From an uncultured Mediterraneibacter sp. (lineage in GTDB: Bacteria > Bacillota > Clostridia > Lachnospirales > Lachnospiraceae), in the NCBI GenBank assembly GCA_944377745.1, contig CALWFV010000007.1, positions 1 through 64,000 of the forward strand: a stretch of 64,000 bases of DNA, given 5' to 3'. Under the pieces are notes generated by a model that was not told the DNA's origin, made no database searches, and was given only the letters and a program-made list of their open reading frames with translations. Within the stretch, counting starts at the first letter, position 1. Every line of letters starts with the position of its first letter. The translations under genes were made by a program, and so were the position numbers. Below are positions 19,007 through 28,175 of this stretch, piece after piece.

Positions 19007-19879
19007 ATGGGAAAAGAAAAAACCACCGATATGACACATGGGCCGGTATTTCGTCAGATGGCAGTATTTGCCCTTCCGGTGCTTCTGGGGATGCTGTTCC
19101 AGAGGATCTATAATTTTGCGGATGCATATATCGTCGGAAGATATCTGGGGGATCAGGCGCTGGCGGCGGTGAGCATCTCCGGGACTGCGATGTACATGAT
19201 GACCTCGGTCATGATGGGAGTGACCACCGGGGTGAGTATCGTGATCTCTCAGTTTTACGGGGCAGGAGAAAACAGAAAGATCAGAGAGACGTTTTCTGCC
19301 GGTATGCATGTATCCATATGGATGACAGTTCTGATCACTGCAGCAGGAGCGGCGACGGCGGAGCCTCTCCTGCGTCTCCTTCAGACGAGCAGAGAACTGA
19401 TGCCGGATGCGTCGGCGTATCTTTTGATCATTTATGCTGGATGCGGCGCGACAATGCTGTATAATTTTGCGTCTGCAGTGCTGCGGGCTCTGGGTAATTC
19501 TGTGGTGCCGCTTGTGTTTTTGATCCTGTCCAGCGTACTGAACGTGTTCTGGATGTGGCGTTTGTATCCTGGATTCATCGACGGAGCAAACGGATGGCAG
19601 ACATTCTGGGGAATCACGGTTCCGCTTCTGAGACCTACGATCATCATGACGTTTATCATGTCGATCAACGGTACACTGCAGTTGTATGATGAGTCAGTAA
19701 ACCTGACAAACGGCGGTCCGGCAAATGCGACGATCACCATGTCACATTATATTTACAATAATTCACTGGGGCAGGGAGTTGCCAACTTCGGATATGCGTG
19801 TGCGATGTCGTTCTTCGTATTTATCGTCGTGGGTATCCTGGCATTGATCAATATGAAAGTAGGTGATACACGTGACTGA
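19007..19879 (+). CDS. chimeric ORF: MATE transporter N-half fused to sugar ABC permease C-terminus
   Basis: Intact 290-aa frame built from two unrelated families. Residues 1 to about 180 are the first half of a MATE efflux protein (MTHGPVFRQM, VGRYLGDQALAAVSISG, VISQFYGAG, SSVLNV). From about residue 191 on it is the end of a MalF/UgpA-type permease (IDGANGWQTFWGITVP, LTNGGPANAT, VGILALINMKV). The usual EAA lead of the permease loop is missing, and the ~10 residues at the join match neither family. A deletion would have removed the rest of the MATE gene, the sugar-binding protein gene and the start of the permease; an assembly error would look the same. The product is unlikely to work as either transporter. 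Confidence 0.85.
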   Translation: MGKEKTTDMTHGPVFRQMAVFALPVLLGMLFQRIYNFADAYIVGRYLGDQALAAVSISGTAMYMMTSVMMGVTTGVSIVISQFYGAGENRKIRETFSAGMHVSIWMTVLITAAGAATAEPLLRLLQTSRELMPDASAYLLIIYAGCGATMLYNFASAVLRALGNSVVPLVFLILSSVLNVFWMWRLYPGFIDGANGWQTFWGITVPLLRPTIIMTFIMSINGTLQLYDESVNLTNGGPANATITMSHYIYNNSLGQGVANFGYACAMSFFVFIVVGILALINMKVGDTRD

Positions 19880-20702
19880 GAAAAAGAACAGAAGCATGAT
19901 CCAGCGTCGGCTGATCCCGACTTATATTTTCCTGATCATCTGGTCATTTATATCCATATTCCCGTTTTACTGGATGATCTCTGCGGCAACGAATGAATCT
20001 AATGATGTGGCGCGTGGAAGGATCATTCCCGGCTCCTATGCACTGCAGAATTTTCAGAATCTGATCCAGGGCAATGACCTTTGGGGGGCGATGGGAAACT
20101 CTCTTCTGTATGCGGTCGTGCAGACACTTCTTGCGCTGGTGATCTGTTCTCTCGCCGGATTTGGTTTTGAACTTTATCATGACAAGGGCAAGGATATCGT
20201 GTTTACCATCCTTCTTCTTGCAATGATGGTTCCGCAGGTTGCAACGATGATTCCTCTGTTTAAGCTGCTGTCATCAGTAAAACTGTTAAACAGCGTCTGG
20301 GGATTTATCCTTCCGTCTATTTCAACGCCGTTCCTGATCATGATGTTCCGACAAAATTCCAGGAACTTCCCGATTGATACTATGGAGGCGGCGCGTATTG
20401 ACGGCCTGAATGAGATTCAGATTTTCTACCGCATGTACATGCCGATGATGAAATCTACATATGCCGCTGCTGCAGTTATCACATTCATGAACTCATGGAA
20501 TGCGTATCTGTGGCCGAGAGTAATACTGACAAATCCTGATGCGCAGACAATGCCTCTGCTGATCGCGAACCTGGCTTCCGGATATACAACAGACTACGGT
20601 CTGCTGATGATGGGCGTCCTGTTCTGTTCTGTTCCGACGATGATCGTTTTCTTCGTTCTTCAGAAACAGTTTGCAGAAGGTATCACAGGTGCTGTCAAAT
20701 AA
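19872..20702 (+). CDS. sugar ABC transporter permease (MalG type)
   Basis: Inner-membrane permease of 276 aa with six hydrophobic helices and the conserved cytoplasmic loop EAARIDGLNEIQIFYRMYMPMM. The GTG at 19872 is preferred: AGGTGA lies 5 nt upstream and it overlaps the TGA of the previous gene, as expected for translational coupling with a MalF partner. That partner survives only as the C-terminal fragment in the chimeric ORF, and no solute-binding protein gene is present here. The importer is therefore probably non-functional in this assembly. Given lacZ and the shared promoter, a galactoside is the likely former substrate. A shared MsmK-type ATPase would be encoded elsewhere. Confidence 0.88.
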   Translation: MTEKKNRSMIQRRLIPTYIFLIIWSFISIFPFYWMISAATNESNDVARGRIIPGSYALQNFQNLIQGNDLWGAMGNSLLYAVVQTLLALVICSLAGFGFELYHDKGKDIVFTILLLAMMVPQVATMIPLFKLLSSVKLLNSVWGFILPSISTPFLIMMFRQNSRNFPIDTMEAARIDGLNEIQIFYRMYMPMMKSTYAAAAVITFMNSWNAYLWPRVILTNPDAQTMPLLIANLASGYTTDYGLLMMGVLFCSVPTMIVFFVLQKQFAEGITGAVK

Positions 20703-20716
20703 TCAGAATAACAAAG

Positions 20717-20748
20717 AAAAAGGCTGCCATTTTCCGGCGGTCTTTTTT
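20717..20748 (+). terminator. intrinsic terminator after the ABC permease
   Basis: A 12-bp stem (AAAAAGGCTGCC with GGCGGTCTTTTT, including G-U pairs) around a 7-nt loop is followed by a T run. It lies between converging genes. Confidence 0.75.
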
Positions 20749-20797
20749 CTACATTAAAAGTCGTATGGAGCCCCTTGAACCATTAACGGAATGTTTT

Positions 20798-21613
20798 TTA
20801 AATCGCCCGGTTGAGCCTGCGGAATTCGAGAGGAGTCATCCCGGTGATCCGTTTGAACACTGCGATAAAATGGCTGGGATCGGAAAATCCGGTCTGACGG
20901 GAGATATCCTGAACCTCAAGCCGGATATCCGTGATCAGGAGTTCCTTTGCGCGGTTGATCCGGAAAGAGGTCAGATATTCGTAGGTAGAGCATCCGAGGA
21001 ATCTCCGGAACAGCCTGGAGAGATACTGGGGAGTGATAAATACTTTCCGGCTCAGATCTGCCACGCTCAGATCCAGGGCATAGTTGATTTCTATTTCTTC
21101 TATTACCGGTGCGATATACTGCCGGTACAGAGGATCCTGTTCCAGCTTTCTTGTGTGGACGCCGTCCACAAATGTCATGAGGATACTGTAACAGTTGACA
21201 GAGAGGGCGCGTTCATCGAGAGGCCGTTTGCCACACAGGGCCATACAGTTTTCAATCAGGGATGCGATTCGCTCCCCCTGCTCCCTGCCGGTAAGTATAA
21301 CCGGACGATTTTCCATAATACGGGGCAGAACGCTCTCCACAGTTCCCGTAAAAGAGGCGAAAAGGGTATACCAGCTCTTGCTTTCCCTGGAATAAGAGTG
21401 CCGGATGAAAGGCGCCAGAAGAATACCTTCGCCCTCCCGGAGGAGATAGGCCTTTCCGTCTGCTTCGACCCTTCCGGTACCGGTTTCTGTCTGGAGATAA
21501 TGGTAGAAAGGATAGCCGTTCGGTCTGGATACCGGATCCTGATACCAGTTATTTCCTAGGGAATCAAAAGTGAAAGGTTCATGGAAAGGGGCACTGCGGA
21601 AGATGATGGGCAT
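20798..21613 (-). CDS. AraC family regulator, probable activator of lacZ and transporter
   Basis: Regulator of 271 aa. The N-terminal cupin-like domain has YPFYHYLQTETGTGRV and LLREGEGILLAPF. The C-terminal double helix-turn-helix has LSRKVFITPQYLSRLFRRF and TGFSDPSHFIAVFKRITGMTP. Start codon ATG, preceded by AGGAGGTG. It is divergent from lacZ, and the shared 72-nt promoter/operator occurs both in that gap and before the transporter ORF at 19007, so both are probable targets. The likely inducer is a galactoside (inference). Confidence 0.9.
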   Translation of the reverse strand: MPIIFRSAPFHEPFTFDSLGNNWYQDPVSRPNGYPFYHYLQTETGTGRVEADGKAYLLREGEGILLAPFIRHSYSRESKSWYTLFASFTGTVESVLPRIMENRPVILTGREQGERIASLIENCMALCGKRPLDERALSVNCYSILMTFVDGVHTRKLEQDPLYRQYIAPVIEEIEINYALDLSVADLSRKVFITPQYLSRLFRRFLGCSTYEYLTSFRINRAKELLITDIRLEVQDISRQTGFSDPSHFIAVFKRITGMTPLEFRRLNRAI

Positions 21614-21624
21614 AAAAACACCTC

Positions 21625-21696
21625 CTGTTTCGAAATGTTATATTGTTTAGTTTAACATATGATACACAGGAATGTCCATCTGTACTATACTGTAAC
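21625..21696 (+). promoter_or_regulatory. promoter/operator B of lacZ
   Basis: Counterpart of the element at 18884. It has TACACA (21663-21668), a 17-nt spacer and TATACT (21686-21691). The conserved CTGTTTCGAAAT and TATTGTTT blocks lie just upstream, the usual position for an AraC-type activator on a promoter with a weak -35. Confidence 0.75.
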
Positions 21697-21789
21697 TAAG
21701 TTAAATCCGCTGGGGACAGATCTTTTCCGGGATCTGATCCCTGCTGCGGAGCGGGCTGATCATGAAACAATCAAAGGAGGAAAAGACAG

Positions 21790-24700
21790 ATGAGGAGTTT
21801 TGATTATCAGAAAGTAAAGGATCCGCAGTATTTCCGTGATGGAAGACTGGACGCTCATTCGGATCATCGCTATTATGCCTGTGAGGAAGAATACCGTGAC
21901 GAGAGCAGTTCTTTTACAGAGAGCCTGAACGGGCTGTGGAAATTCCACTATGCGCGCAACTATGCCTCGACGATCCCCGGATTTGAGGCCGAGGATTATA
22001 ACTGCCGCGACTGGGACGACATTCACGTTCCGGCTCATATCCAGTTGGAAGGTTACGATGTGCCTCAGTATGCGAATACGCAGTACCCCTGGGAGGGACA
22101 TGAAGAAATCCTGCCGGGCGAGATTCCGGAGCGATTTAATCCTGTGGCGAGTTATGTGAAATATTTTGAGATCCCGGAGCGCATGAAGGGAAAGAGGATC
22201 TTTATTTCATTCCAGGGTGCGGAGAGCGGTCTGGCTCTCTGGCTGAACGGAGAGTTTATCGGGTACAGCGAGGATACCTTTACTCCTTCTGAGTTTGAAC
22301 TGACAGATCATATAAAAGAGGGAGTGAACAAGCTTGCAGCGCAGGTGTTCAAATGGACCAGCAGCAGTTGGTGCGAGGATCAGGATTTCTACAGATTCTC
22401 AGGAATCTACCGCGATGTGTATCTTTATACGGTTCCTGACGTACATATCCGGGATCTTCGGATCCGGGCAATTCCGGATGAAACTCTGCAAAAAGGAATC
22501 CTGGAGATCAGGGCCGAAGCGTGGGGGAAAGGGAAGGCAAAGATAAGACTTGCCAACAGCAATGTATCTTTTGAAAATGAGTTCGACCTTGAGAGCGGCG
22601 GGATTGCGATGGAGATCGAGAATCCGGCACTCTGGAGTGCGGAAGATCCCCAGCTGTATGATCTTTCTGTTGAGGTATACGACGAAGAGGGCGGGCTTCA
22701 GGAATTTATTCCGGAGAAAGTCGGTTTCCGCAGATTTGAGATGAAGAACAGCATCATGACTTTGAACGGGAAACGGATCGTGTTCAAAGGGGCAAACCGC
22801 CACGAGTTCAGTTCAGTGACAGGGCGCCATGTGTCGGAAGAAGAGCTGATCAAAGACCTTAAGACCATGAAGCAGAACAATATCAATGCGATCCGGACCT
22901 GCCATTACCCGGATGCATCCCCGCTGTACCAGCTCTGTGACGAGTATGGTCTGTACCTGATCGACGAGACGAACCTGGAGTCACACGGTTCCTGGGATAC
23001 GGTGCATGAGACCGGAGATACGTCGATGATCGTGCCGAACGACAGACCGGAGTGGCTGGATATGATGCTGGACCGCGCAAATTCCATGTACCAGAGAGAT
23101 AAGAATCATCCGGCGATCCTGATATGGTCCTGTGGAAATGAATCCTACGGCGGAAAAGATATCTATGAGATGTCACAGTTTTTCCGCAGAGAGGATCCGA
23201 CGCGTCTGGTCCACTACGAAGGAATCTTCCATGACCGCAGATACAATGATACAAGCGACATGGAAAGCCAGATGTATCCGTCAGTTGAGTCGATCAAAGG
23301 GTTCCTTGCAAAGGATAGGAGCAAACCGTTTATCTGCTGTGAGTATACGCATGCAATGGGAAATTCCTGCGGCGCAATGCATAAATACACTGATCTGACC
23401 GATACAGAGCCGTTGTACCAGGGCGGATTTATCTGGGACTATATCGATCAGACGCTCTACAAGAAGGACAGGTATGGAAAAGAGTTCCAGGCATATGGCG
23501 GCGATTTCGGCGAACGTCCGACAGACTATGAGTTCAGTGCCAACGGTATCGCTTACGGCGGAGAGAGAAACCCGTCTCCGAAGATGCAGGAGGTAAAATT
23601 CAATTATCAGAATATTACGGCGGAGCCTGGAAGGGAAAACGTCCGTGTGATAAATAAGAATCTTTTTGTCAATACGGATACATTTGACTGCGTCGTAACT
23701 GTTGAGAGAAACGGGAGACTGATCCGGGAGGCGGCGCTCGAGACGGATGTAGAGCCGCTCAGCGAGAAGACATATGCTCTTCCGATCCCGGAGGAGACAA
23801 AGGCTGGAGAGTACGCCGTCACGGTATCTTTTCGCCTCAAGGAGGACAAGATCTGGGCAAAGGCAGGCCATGAGGTGGCGTTCGGTCAGTATGTATATAC
23901 AATAGAAGAAGAGAAGAAGAGTGTGGATAAAGAGATCGAAGTGATTCGTAGCATCCATAATATCGGAGTGAGGGGCGAGCATTTTGAAGTGTTGTTCTCC
24001 GTGCTCAACGGCGGACTTGTTTCCTATAAATGTGCAGGAAAAGAAATGATCGAAGCCATTCCGAAGCCGAACTTCTGGAGGGCTCCTACTGACAATGACA
24101 ACGGAAATTTTATGCCGGCAAGATATGCGCAGTGGAAGATCGCCAGCCTGTATCTGACGCACAAGGATTATCATGAGAGCACCTATGCGAGGATCCTCAA
24201 GCCCGAGCTGGAGGTAAACGGAAATACGGCGACTGTGACATTTACATATATCCTTCCGACGACACCGGAAGGGAAGTGTACGCTTTCCTACGAAGTGGAC
24301 GGAGAAGGAAAGGTGAAAACTACCCTTTCCTATGACCCGGTGAAAGAGCTGGGCGATATGCCTGAGTTCGGAGTCATGTTCAAGATCAATGCTGATTATG
24401 ATCATCTGGAGTGGTATGGCCTCGGACCGGCAGAAACTTATGCCGACAGACAGAAGGGAGCGAAGCTGGGAATCTACAGGAATCTGGTAAAGGACAATAT
24501 GGCGTCCTATATTGTTCCCCAGGAATGCGGCGCCAAGGTCGGCGTGCGCTATGTAAAAGTGACTGACAGAAAGGGAAGAGGAATGCTCTTTGAGATGGAT
24601 GAGAAGAGTGGACCGATGATGTTCTCCGCACTGCCATACACGCCGCACGAGGTGGAAAACGCAAGACATCCCTATGAGCTCCCTGAGGTACATTACACGG

Positions 24701-24828
24701 TGATTCGGGCAGCGATGGGGCAGATGGGCATTGCCGGAGACGACAGTTGGGGATCTCCGACTCATCCGGAATATCTGCTCAAGTCAGATGAAAAAATGGA
24801 ATTCTCTTTCTCGTTCAAAGGAATCTGA
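21790..24828 (+). CDS. lacZ: GH2 beta-galactosidase (LacZ type)
   Basis: Hydrolyses lactose and other beta-galactosides; 1012 aa, cytoplasmic. Full LacZ domain order: sugar-binding jelly roll (NGLWKFHYA, ANTQYPWEG, DQDFYRFSGIYRDV), Ig-like domain, TIM barrel with acid/base in WSCGNES and nucleophile in CCEYTHAMGNS, then the C-terminal small-chain domain (FWRAPTDNDNGN, WYGLGPAETYADR, NPxE-like GAKVGVRYV). Length and motifs are as in E. coli LacZ. Strong AAAGGAGG site. Transcribed from the AraC-type promoter and ended by a hairpin. Galactose released here would feed galE nearby and galK/galT at 45-47.8 kb. Confidence 0.96.
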   Translation: MRSFDYQKVKDPQYFRDGRLDAHSDHRYYACEEEYRDESSSFTESLNGLWKFHYARNYASTIPGFEAEDYNCRDWDDIHVPAHIQLEGYDVPQYANTQYPWEGHEEILPGEIPERFNPVASYVKYFEIPERMKGKRIFISFQGAESGLALWLNGEFIGYSEDTFTPSEFELTDHIKEGVNKLAAQVFKWTSSSWCEDQDFYRFSGIYRDVYLYTVPDVHIRDLRIRAIPDETLQKGILEIRAEAWGKGKAKIRLANSNVSFENEFDLESGGIAMEIENPALWSAEDPQLYDLSVEVYDEEGGLQEFIPEKVGFRRFEMKNSIMTLNGKRIVFKGANRHEFSSVTGRHVSEEELIKDLKTMKQNNINAIRTCHYPDASPLYQLCDEYGLYLIDETNLESHGSWDTVHETGDTSMIVPNDRPEWLDMMLDRANSMYQRDKNHPAILIWSCGNESYGGKDIYEMSQFFRREDPTRLVHYEGIFHDRRYNDTSDMESQMYPSVESIKGFLAKDRSKPFICCEYTHAMGNSCGAMHKYTDLTDTEPLYQGGFIWDYIDQTLYKKDRYGKEFQAYGGDFGERPTDYEFSANGIAYGGERNPSPKMQEVKFNYQNITAEPGRENVRVINKNLFVNTDTFDCVVTVERNGRLIREAALETDVEPLSEKTYALPIPEETKAGEYAVTVSFRLKEDKIWAKAGHEVAFGQYVYTIEEEKKSVDKEIEVIRSIHNIGVRGEHFEVLFSVLNGGLVSYKCAGKEMIEAIPKPNFWRAPTDNDNGNFMPARYAQWKIASLYLTHKDYHESTYARILKPELEVNGNTATVTFTYILPTTPEGKCTLSYEVDGEGKVKTTLSYDPVKELGDMPEFGVMFKINADYDHLEWYGLGPAETYADRQKGAKLGIYRNLVKDNMASYIVPQECGAKVGVRYVKVTDRKGRGMLFEMDEKSGPMMFSALPYTPHEVENARHPYELPEVHYTVIRAAMGQMGIAGDDSWGSPTHPEYLLKSDEKMEFSFSFKGI

Positions 24829-24841
24829 GACAGGGACTAAA

Positions 24842-24879
24842 AAAGGAGACAGCTTTCTTTCATAAGGGCTGTCTCCTTT
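24842..24879 (+). terminator. hairpin terminator after lacZ
   Basis: Perfect 12-bp stem, AAAGGAGACAGC at 24842-24853 with its complement at 24868-24879, and a 14-nt loop. The stem is strong but the T tract is only three long, so it may be leaky. Confidence 0.65.
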
Positions 24880-24885
24880 CGCATA

Positions 24886-24914
24886 TAGACTTTTATGGTA
24901 GTTTATTTTAAAAT
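24886..24914 (+). promoter_or_regulatory. candidate promoter of the nucleotidyltransferase gene
   Basis: TAGACT (24886-24891), a 17-nt spacer and TAAAAT (24909-24914), just downstream of the lacZ hairpin. Confidence 0.5.
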
Positions 24915-24951
24915 AGTGAAGTAATGTTTGAAGTCAATGGAGGTAACAGTG

Positions 24952-25875
24952 ATGAAGAAACCAGTTTTAGTTATCATGGCGGCAGGGATGGGGAGCCGTT
25001 ACGGTGGTCTCAAGCAGATCGATCCGGTGGACAAAGAAGGTAATATTATCATGGATTTCTCGATCTATGACGCAAAAAGAGCGGGATTCGAGAAAGTCGT
25101 GTTTATCATCAAGAGAGAAAATGAAAAGGATTTTAAAGAGGCGGTAGGGCGCAGGATGGAACAGGTGATGGACGTAGCCTATGTGTTCCAGGATATCGAC
25201 CAGATCCCGGACGGATTTCAAGTTCCGGAGGGACGTGTAAAGCCGTGGGGTACTGCTCATGCGGTCCTGAGCGCGATGGATGAAGTGGACGGTCCCTTTG
25301 CGGTGATCAATGCGGACGATTATTACGGACGTCATGCATTCCAGGTGATCTATGACTATCTGACTACTCATGAAGATGATGAGAAGTACCGCTATACAAT
25401 GGTAGGATACCGCCTGAAAAATACAGTCACGGATAACGGTCATGTCTCAAGAGGGATCTGCGAACTGGATCCTGAAAAACGTCTTATATCGATCAGCGAG
25501 AGGACGAGGATTGAAAAGCGGGGTGACGGGATCGCGTACTCTGAGGACGATGGAGCGACATGGACGAACCTTGATCCGGACACGCTGGTTTCCATGAACA
25601 TGTGGGGCTTTACTCACAGCATTCTGGATGAGATCAAGGCAGGTTTCCCTGCGTTTCTTGAAAAGGGACTGTCGGAGAATCCGATGAAATGCGAGTATTA
25701 TCTTCCGTCTGTAGTGAGCGGTCTGCTGGAGGAAGGAAAGGCGACAGTCACAGTGCTTGAATCAGAAGATAAGTGGTACGGAGTGACATACAAAGAAGAT
25801 AAACCGGTCGTTGTCGCCGCGATCCAGGCGCTGAAGGATGCCGGTGTCTACCCGCAGGAACTGTGGCAGAAATAG
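24952..25875 (+). CDS. sugar-phosphate nucleotidyltransferase family protein
   Basis: Cytoplasmic 307-aa protein of the NTP-transferase fold. The N-terminal signature VIMAAGMGSRYGGLKQ binds the nucleotide. Further motifs are KPWGTAHAVLSA, the metal-binding INADDYYG, and WYGVTYKED near the end. Probably a UTP- or other NTP-dependent sugar-1-phosphate transferase. Its place between lacZ and galE suggests a role in activating galactose- or hexosamine-derived sugar phosphates (inference). ATG 24952 is chosen because GGAGGT lies 6 nt before it; upstream in-frame starts have no ribosome binding site. Confidence 0.82.
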   Translation: MKKPVLVIMAAGMGSRYGGLKQIDPVDKEGNIIMDFSIYDAKRAGFEKVVFIIKRENEKDFKEAVGRRMEQVMDVAYVFQDIDQIPDGFQVPEGRVKPWGTAHAVLSAMDEVDGPFAVINADDYYGRHAFQVIYDYLTTHEDDEKYRYTMVGYRLKNTVTDNGHVSRGICELDPEKRLISISERTRIEKRGDGIAYSEDDGATWTNLDPDTLVSMNMWGFTHSILDEIKAGFPAFLEKGLSENPMKCEYYLPSVVSGLLEEGKATVTVLESEDKWYGVTYKEDKPVVVAAIQALKDAGVYPQELWQK

Positions 25876-25961
25876 ATGCATCTGAACATCATCACAGAAA
25901 AGTATGCAACATTTTTACCAAAAGATGGGATAAAAGTATAAAGAAGTCTGCGTCAGGCTGT

Positions 25962-25970
25962 GCTATACTG
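25962..25970 (+). promoter_or_regulatory. extended -10 promoter of galE
   Basis: TGCTATACT is an extended -10 element (TGn plus TATACT) about 90 nt before the galE start. The -35 region is poor. The flanking bases CTGTnCTATACTGTAACT also occur at the lacZ -10. Confidence 0.5.
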
Positions 25971-26059
25971 TAACTGTAAGCGGAAGAGATACATAACCGG
26001 GTATCAGAGCTTACATACAGCCAAACCTGACCCATAAAACAGTTGAAGGAGGAAATGAT

Positions 26060-27076
26060 ATGTCTATTTTAGTAACCGGAGGAGCCGGATTCATCGGAAG
26101 CCATACGTGTGTGGAACTGCTCAATGCAGGATATGACGTAGTTGTGGTCGACAACCTGTACAACGCTTCTCCGAAAGCACTGGAGAGAGTAAAAGAGATC
26201 ACAGGAAAGGACCTGAAGTTCTATGAGGCTGACATCCGCGACAGGGAAGCCATGAACAAAGTGTTTGACAATGAGGAGATCGAGTCCGTGATCCATTTTG
26301 CGGGACTGAAAGCCGTTGGTGAATCTGTAGTGAAGCCGCTGGAGTACTATGAAAACAATATCGGCGGAACGATAACTCTCTGCGACGTGATGAGAAACCA
26401 CGGTGTGAAGAATATCATTTTCAGTTCTTCAGCTACCGTATATGGAGACCCGGCATTCATTCCGATCACAGAGGAATGCCCGAAAGGAACATGTACCAAC
26501 CCGTATGGATGGACAAAGTGGATGCTTGAGCAGATTCTGACAGATCTGCATACTGCAGATCCGGAGTGGAATGTTGTCCTGCTCCGCTATTTCAATCCGA
26601 TCGGTGCACATAAGAGCGGACTGATCGGAGAGGATCCGAAGGGAATCCCGAACAACCTGATGCCGTATATCACACAGGTTGCCATCGGTAAACTGGAGTG
26701 CCTGGGCGTATTCGGAAATGATTATGACACTCCGGACGGAACAGGGGTGCGTGATTATATCCATGTAGTGGATCTTGCTGTCGGCCATGTCCGCGCAGTA
26801 GAAAAACTCAAAGAAAACGCAGGAGTATCTGTCTACAATCTGGGAACCGGAAAAGGGTACTCTGTTCTGGATATGGTAAAAGCCTTCGAGAAGGCTTGCG
26901 GGAAAAAGATCCCTTATCAGATCAAACCGCGCCGTGCCGGAGATATCGCTACATGTTACTGCGATGCCTCAAAAGCGAAGGAGGAGCTCCACTGGGTAGC
27001 CGAGAGAGGTCTCGACGAGATGTGCGAAGACTCCTGGAGATGGCAGAGCCAGAATCCCAATGGGTATAATGACTGA
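26060..27076 (+). CDS. galE: UDP-glucose 4-epimerase
   Basis: Interconverts UDP-galactose and UDP-glucose in the Leloir pathway; NAD-bound extended SDR, 338 aa. It has the N-terminal [19 protein letters not shown], catalytic Ser in FSSSATVYG, catalytic YGWTK, and the typical [24 protein letters not shown] and [12 protein letters not shown] motifs. GAAGGAGG precedes the ATG. galT and galK lie about 18 kb away on the other strand, so Leloir genes are split in this region. A long inverted repeat follows the stop. Confidence 0.97.
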   Translation: MSILVTGGAGFIGSHTCVELLNAGYDVVVVDNLYNASPKALERVKEITGKDLKFYEADIRDREAMNKVFDNEEIESVIHFAGLKAVGESVVKPLEYYENNIGGTITLCDVMRNHGVKNIIFSSSATVYGDPAFIPITEECPKGTCTNPYGWTKWMLEQILTDLHTADPEWNVVLLRYFNPIGAHKSGLIGEDPKGIPNNLMPYITQVAIGKLECLGVFGNDYDTPDGTGVRDYIHVVDLAVGHVRAVEKLKENAGVSVYNLGTGKGYSVLDMVKAFEKACGKKIPYQIKPRRAGDIATCYCDASKAKEELHWVAERGLDEMCEDSWRWQSQNPNGYND

Positions 27077-27083
27077 GAAATAC

Positions 27084-27189
27084 TAGGAACTCTGTAAAAC
27101 GGCTAAAGACAAGCCTTACAATGGTGCAACTCGACTCGGGCTCAGACAATCACCATTGTAAGGCTTAACGCCGGTTTTTCAGAGTTCTA
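27084..27189. repeat. long inverted-repeat element with conserved loop (copy 1)
   Basis: Upper stem of 16 perfect bp (27111-27126 with 27151-27166), internal loop (TAAAGAC against AACG), and lower stem GAACTCTG with CAGAGTTC. The 24-nt loop contains AACTCG and GCTCAGACA. The same loop words and internal bulge occur in the unrelated-stem element at 44775-45019. It may also end galE transcription. Confidence 0.75.
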
Positions 27190-27211
27190 ACTATTTCTAC
27201 GGATCAGGCGA

Positions 27212-27240
27212 TTGTCACCCGAACGTGGATGTGTTACACT
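27212..27240 (+). promoter_or_regulatory. promoter of the ribokinase-family gene
   Basis: TTGTCA (27212-27217), a 17-nt spacer and TACACT (27235-27240), 35 nt before the start codon. Confidence 0.6.
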
Positions 27241-27275
27241 GTGCTTGGAAATTTTGAGGTAAGAGGAGAGGCGCT

Positions 27276-28175
27276 ATGAGCATACTTAATTTTGGCTCGC
27301 TGAACCTGGACTATACTTACCGGGTATCGCATATCGCGGCTCCGGGGGAAACGCTGACATCCCGCAGCCTGGAGGTACGTCCGGGAGGTAAGGGACTGAA
27401 CCAGTCTGTCTCTCTGGCGCGGGCGGGAGCTGTGGTATGTCATGCGGGACTGATCGGAGAGGACGGAAGGATCCTCGAGGAGAGCTGCAGAGAAAGCGGA
27501 GTGGACACACAGTTTATCGGCGTGTCCGATGTGAGAACGGGCAATGCCATTATCCAGGTGGATGACAGTGGCCAGAACTGTATCATCCTCTTTCCGGGAG
27601 CGAACCGGGCAGTGGACGAGCAGTTTGCCGACCGGGTCCTGGAATCATTTGGATCGGAAGATCATATCCTTCTCCAGAATGAGATCAGCAGTCTTCCTTA
27701 TATTATTGACAGGGCGTGGGAGAGAGGGATGAAGATCATCCTGAATCCGTCGCCGATGGACGAGCGGCTGAAAGAGTGTGATCTTGAAAAGGTCTGGCTT
27801 TTTATCCTGAATGAGGTGGAAGGCGCTCAGCTGACCGGGATGAAGGAGCCGGAGGAAATCCTGCAGGAGATGCGCCGCAGATACCCAGGTGCCCGGATCG
27901 TGCTCACGCTCGGCGCGGACGGATCCATGTATTCCGGAGAAGGAAAGGTTTTGAGGCAGAAAATCTTTCCTGCGGAGACCGTGGACACAACAGGAGCCGG
28001 AGACACTTTCAGCGGATATTTTATCACAGAGTACCTGGCGTCCGGCGACGCTGCATCGGCTCTTCGCAGGGCATCCATGGCTTCCGCCATTGCGGTGTCC
28101 AGAAAAGGGGCGGCGGAGGCGGTCCCGGAAATGGAAGAGGTAATAAGAATGCTGAGAGAACGGGGGAGTCTATGA
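27276..28175 (+). CDS. rbsK: ribokinase (PfkB family sugar kinase)
   Basis: ATP-dependent sugar kinase of 299 aa. PfkB motifs are present: NFGSLNLDYTYRV, the first signature GGKGLNQSVSLARAG, and the second signature DTTGAGDTFSGYF with the catalytic Asp. Length and motifs match ribokinase, but PfkB substrate calls are uncertain without ribose genes; the RbsABC-like importer at 54.6-59.2 kb is far away. It overlaps the next gene by 4 nt (ATGA), so the two are coupled. Confidence 0.82.
   Translation: MSILNFGSLNLDYTYRVSHIAAPGETLTSRSLEVRPGGKGLNQSVSLARAGAVVCHAGLIGEDGRILEESCRESGVDTQFIGVSDVRTGNAIIQVDDSGQNCIILFPGANRAVDEQFADRVLESFGSEDHILLQNEISSLPYIIDRAWERGMKIILNPSPMDERLKECDLEKVWLFILNEVEGAQLTGMKEPEEILQEMRRRYPGARIVLTLGADGSMYSGEGKVLRQKIFPAETVDTTGAGDTFSGYFITEYLASGDAASALRRASMASAIAVSRKGAAEAVPEMEEVIRMLRERGSL

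Noticed and set aside
23281..24765. Long antisense open frame (494 codons) inside lacZ
   Set aside because: It is antisense to a strongly supported GH2 gene, has no recognisable domain and has no ribosome binding site.
27084..27189. Integron attC-like site
   Set aside because: TTAAC/GTTAA-like words occur mid-stem, not at the ends, the loop rather than the ends is conserved, and no integrase or cassette array is present.
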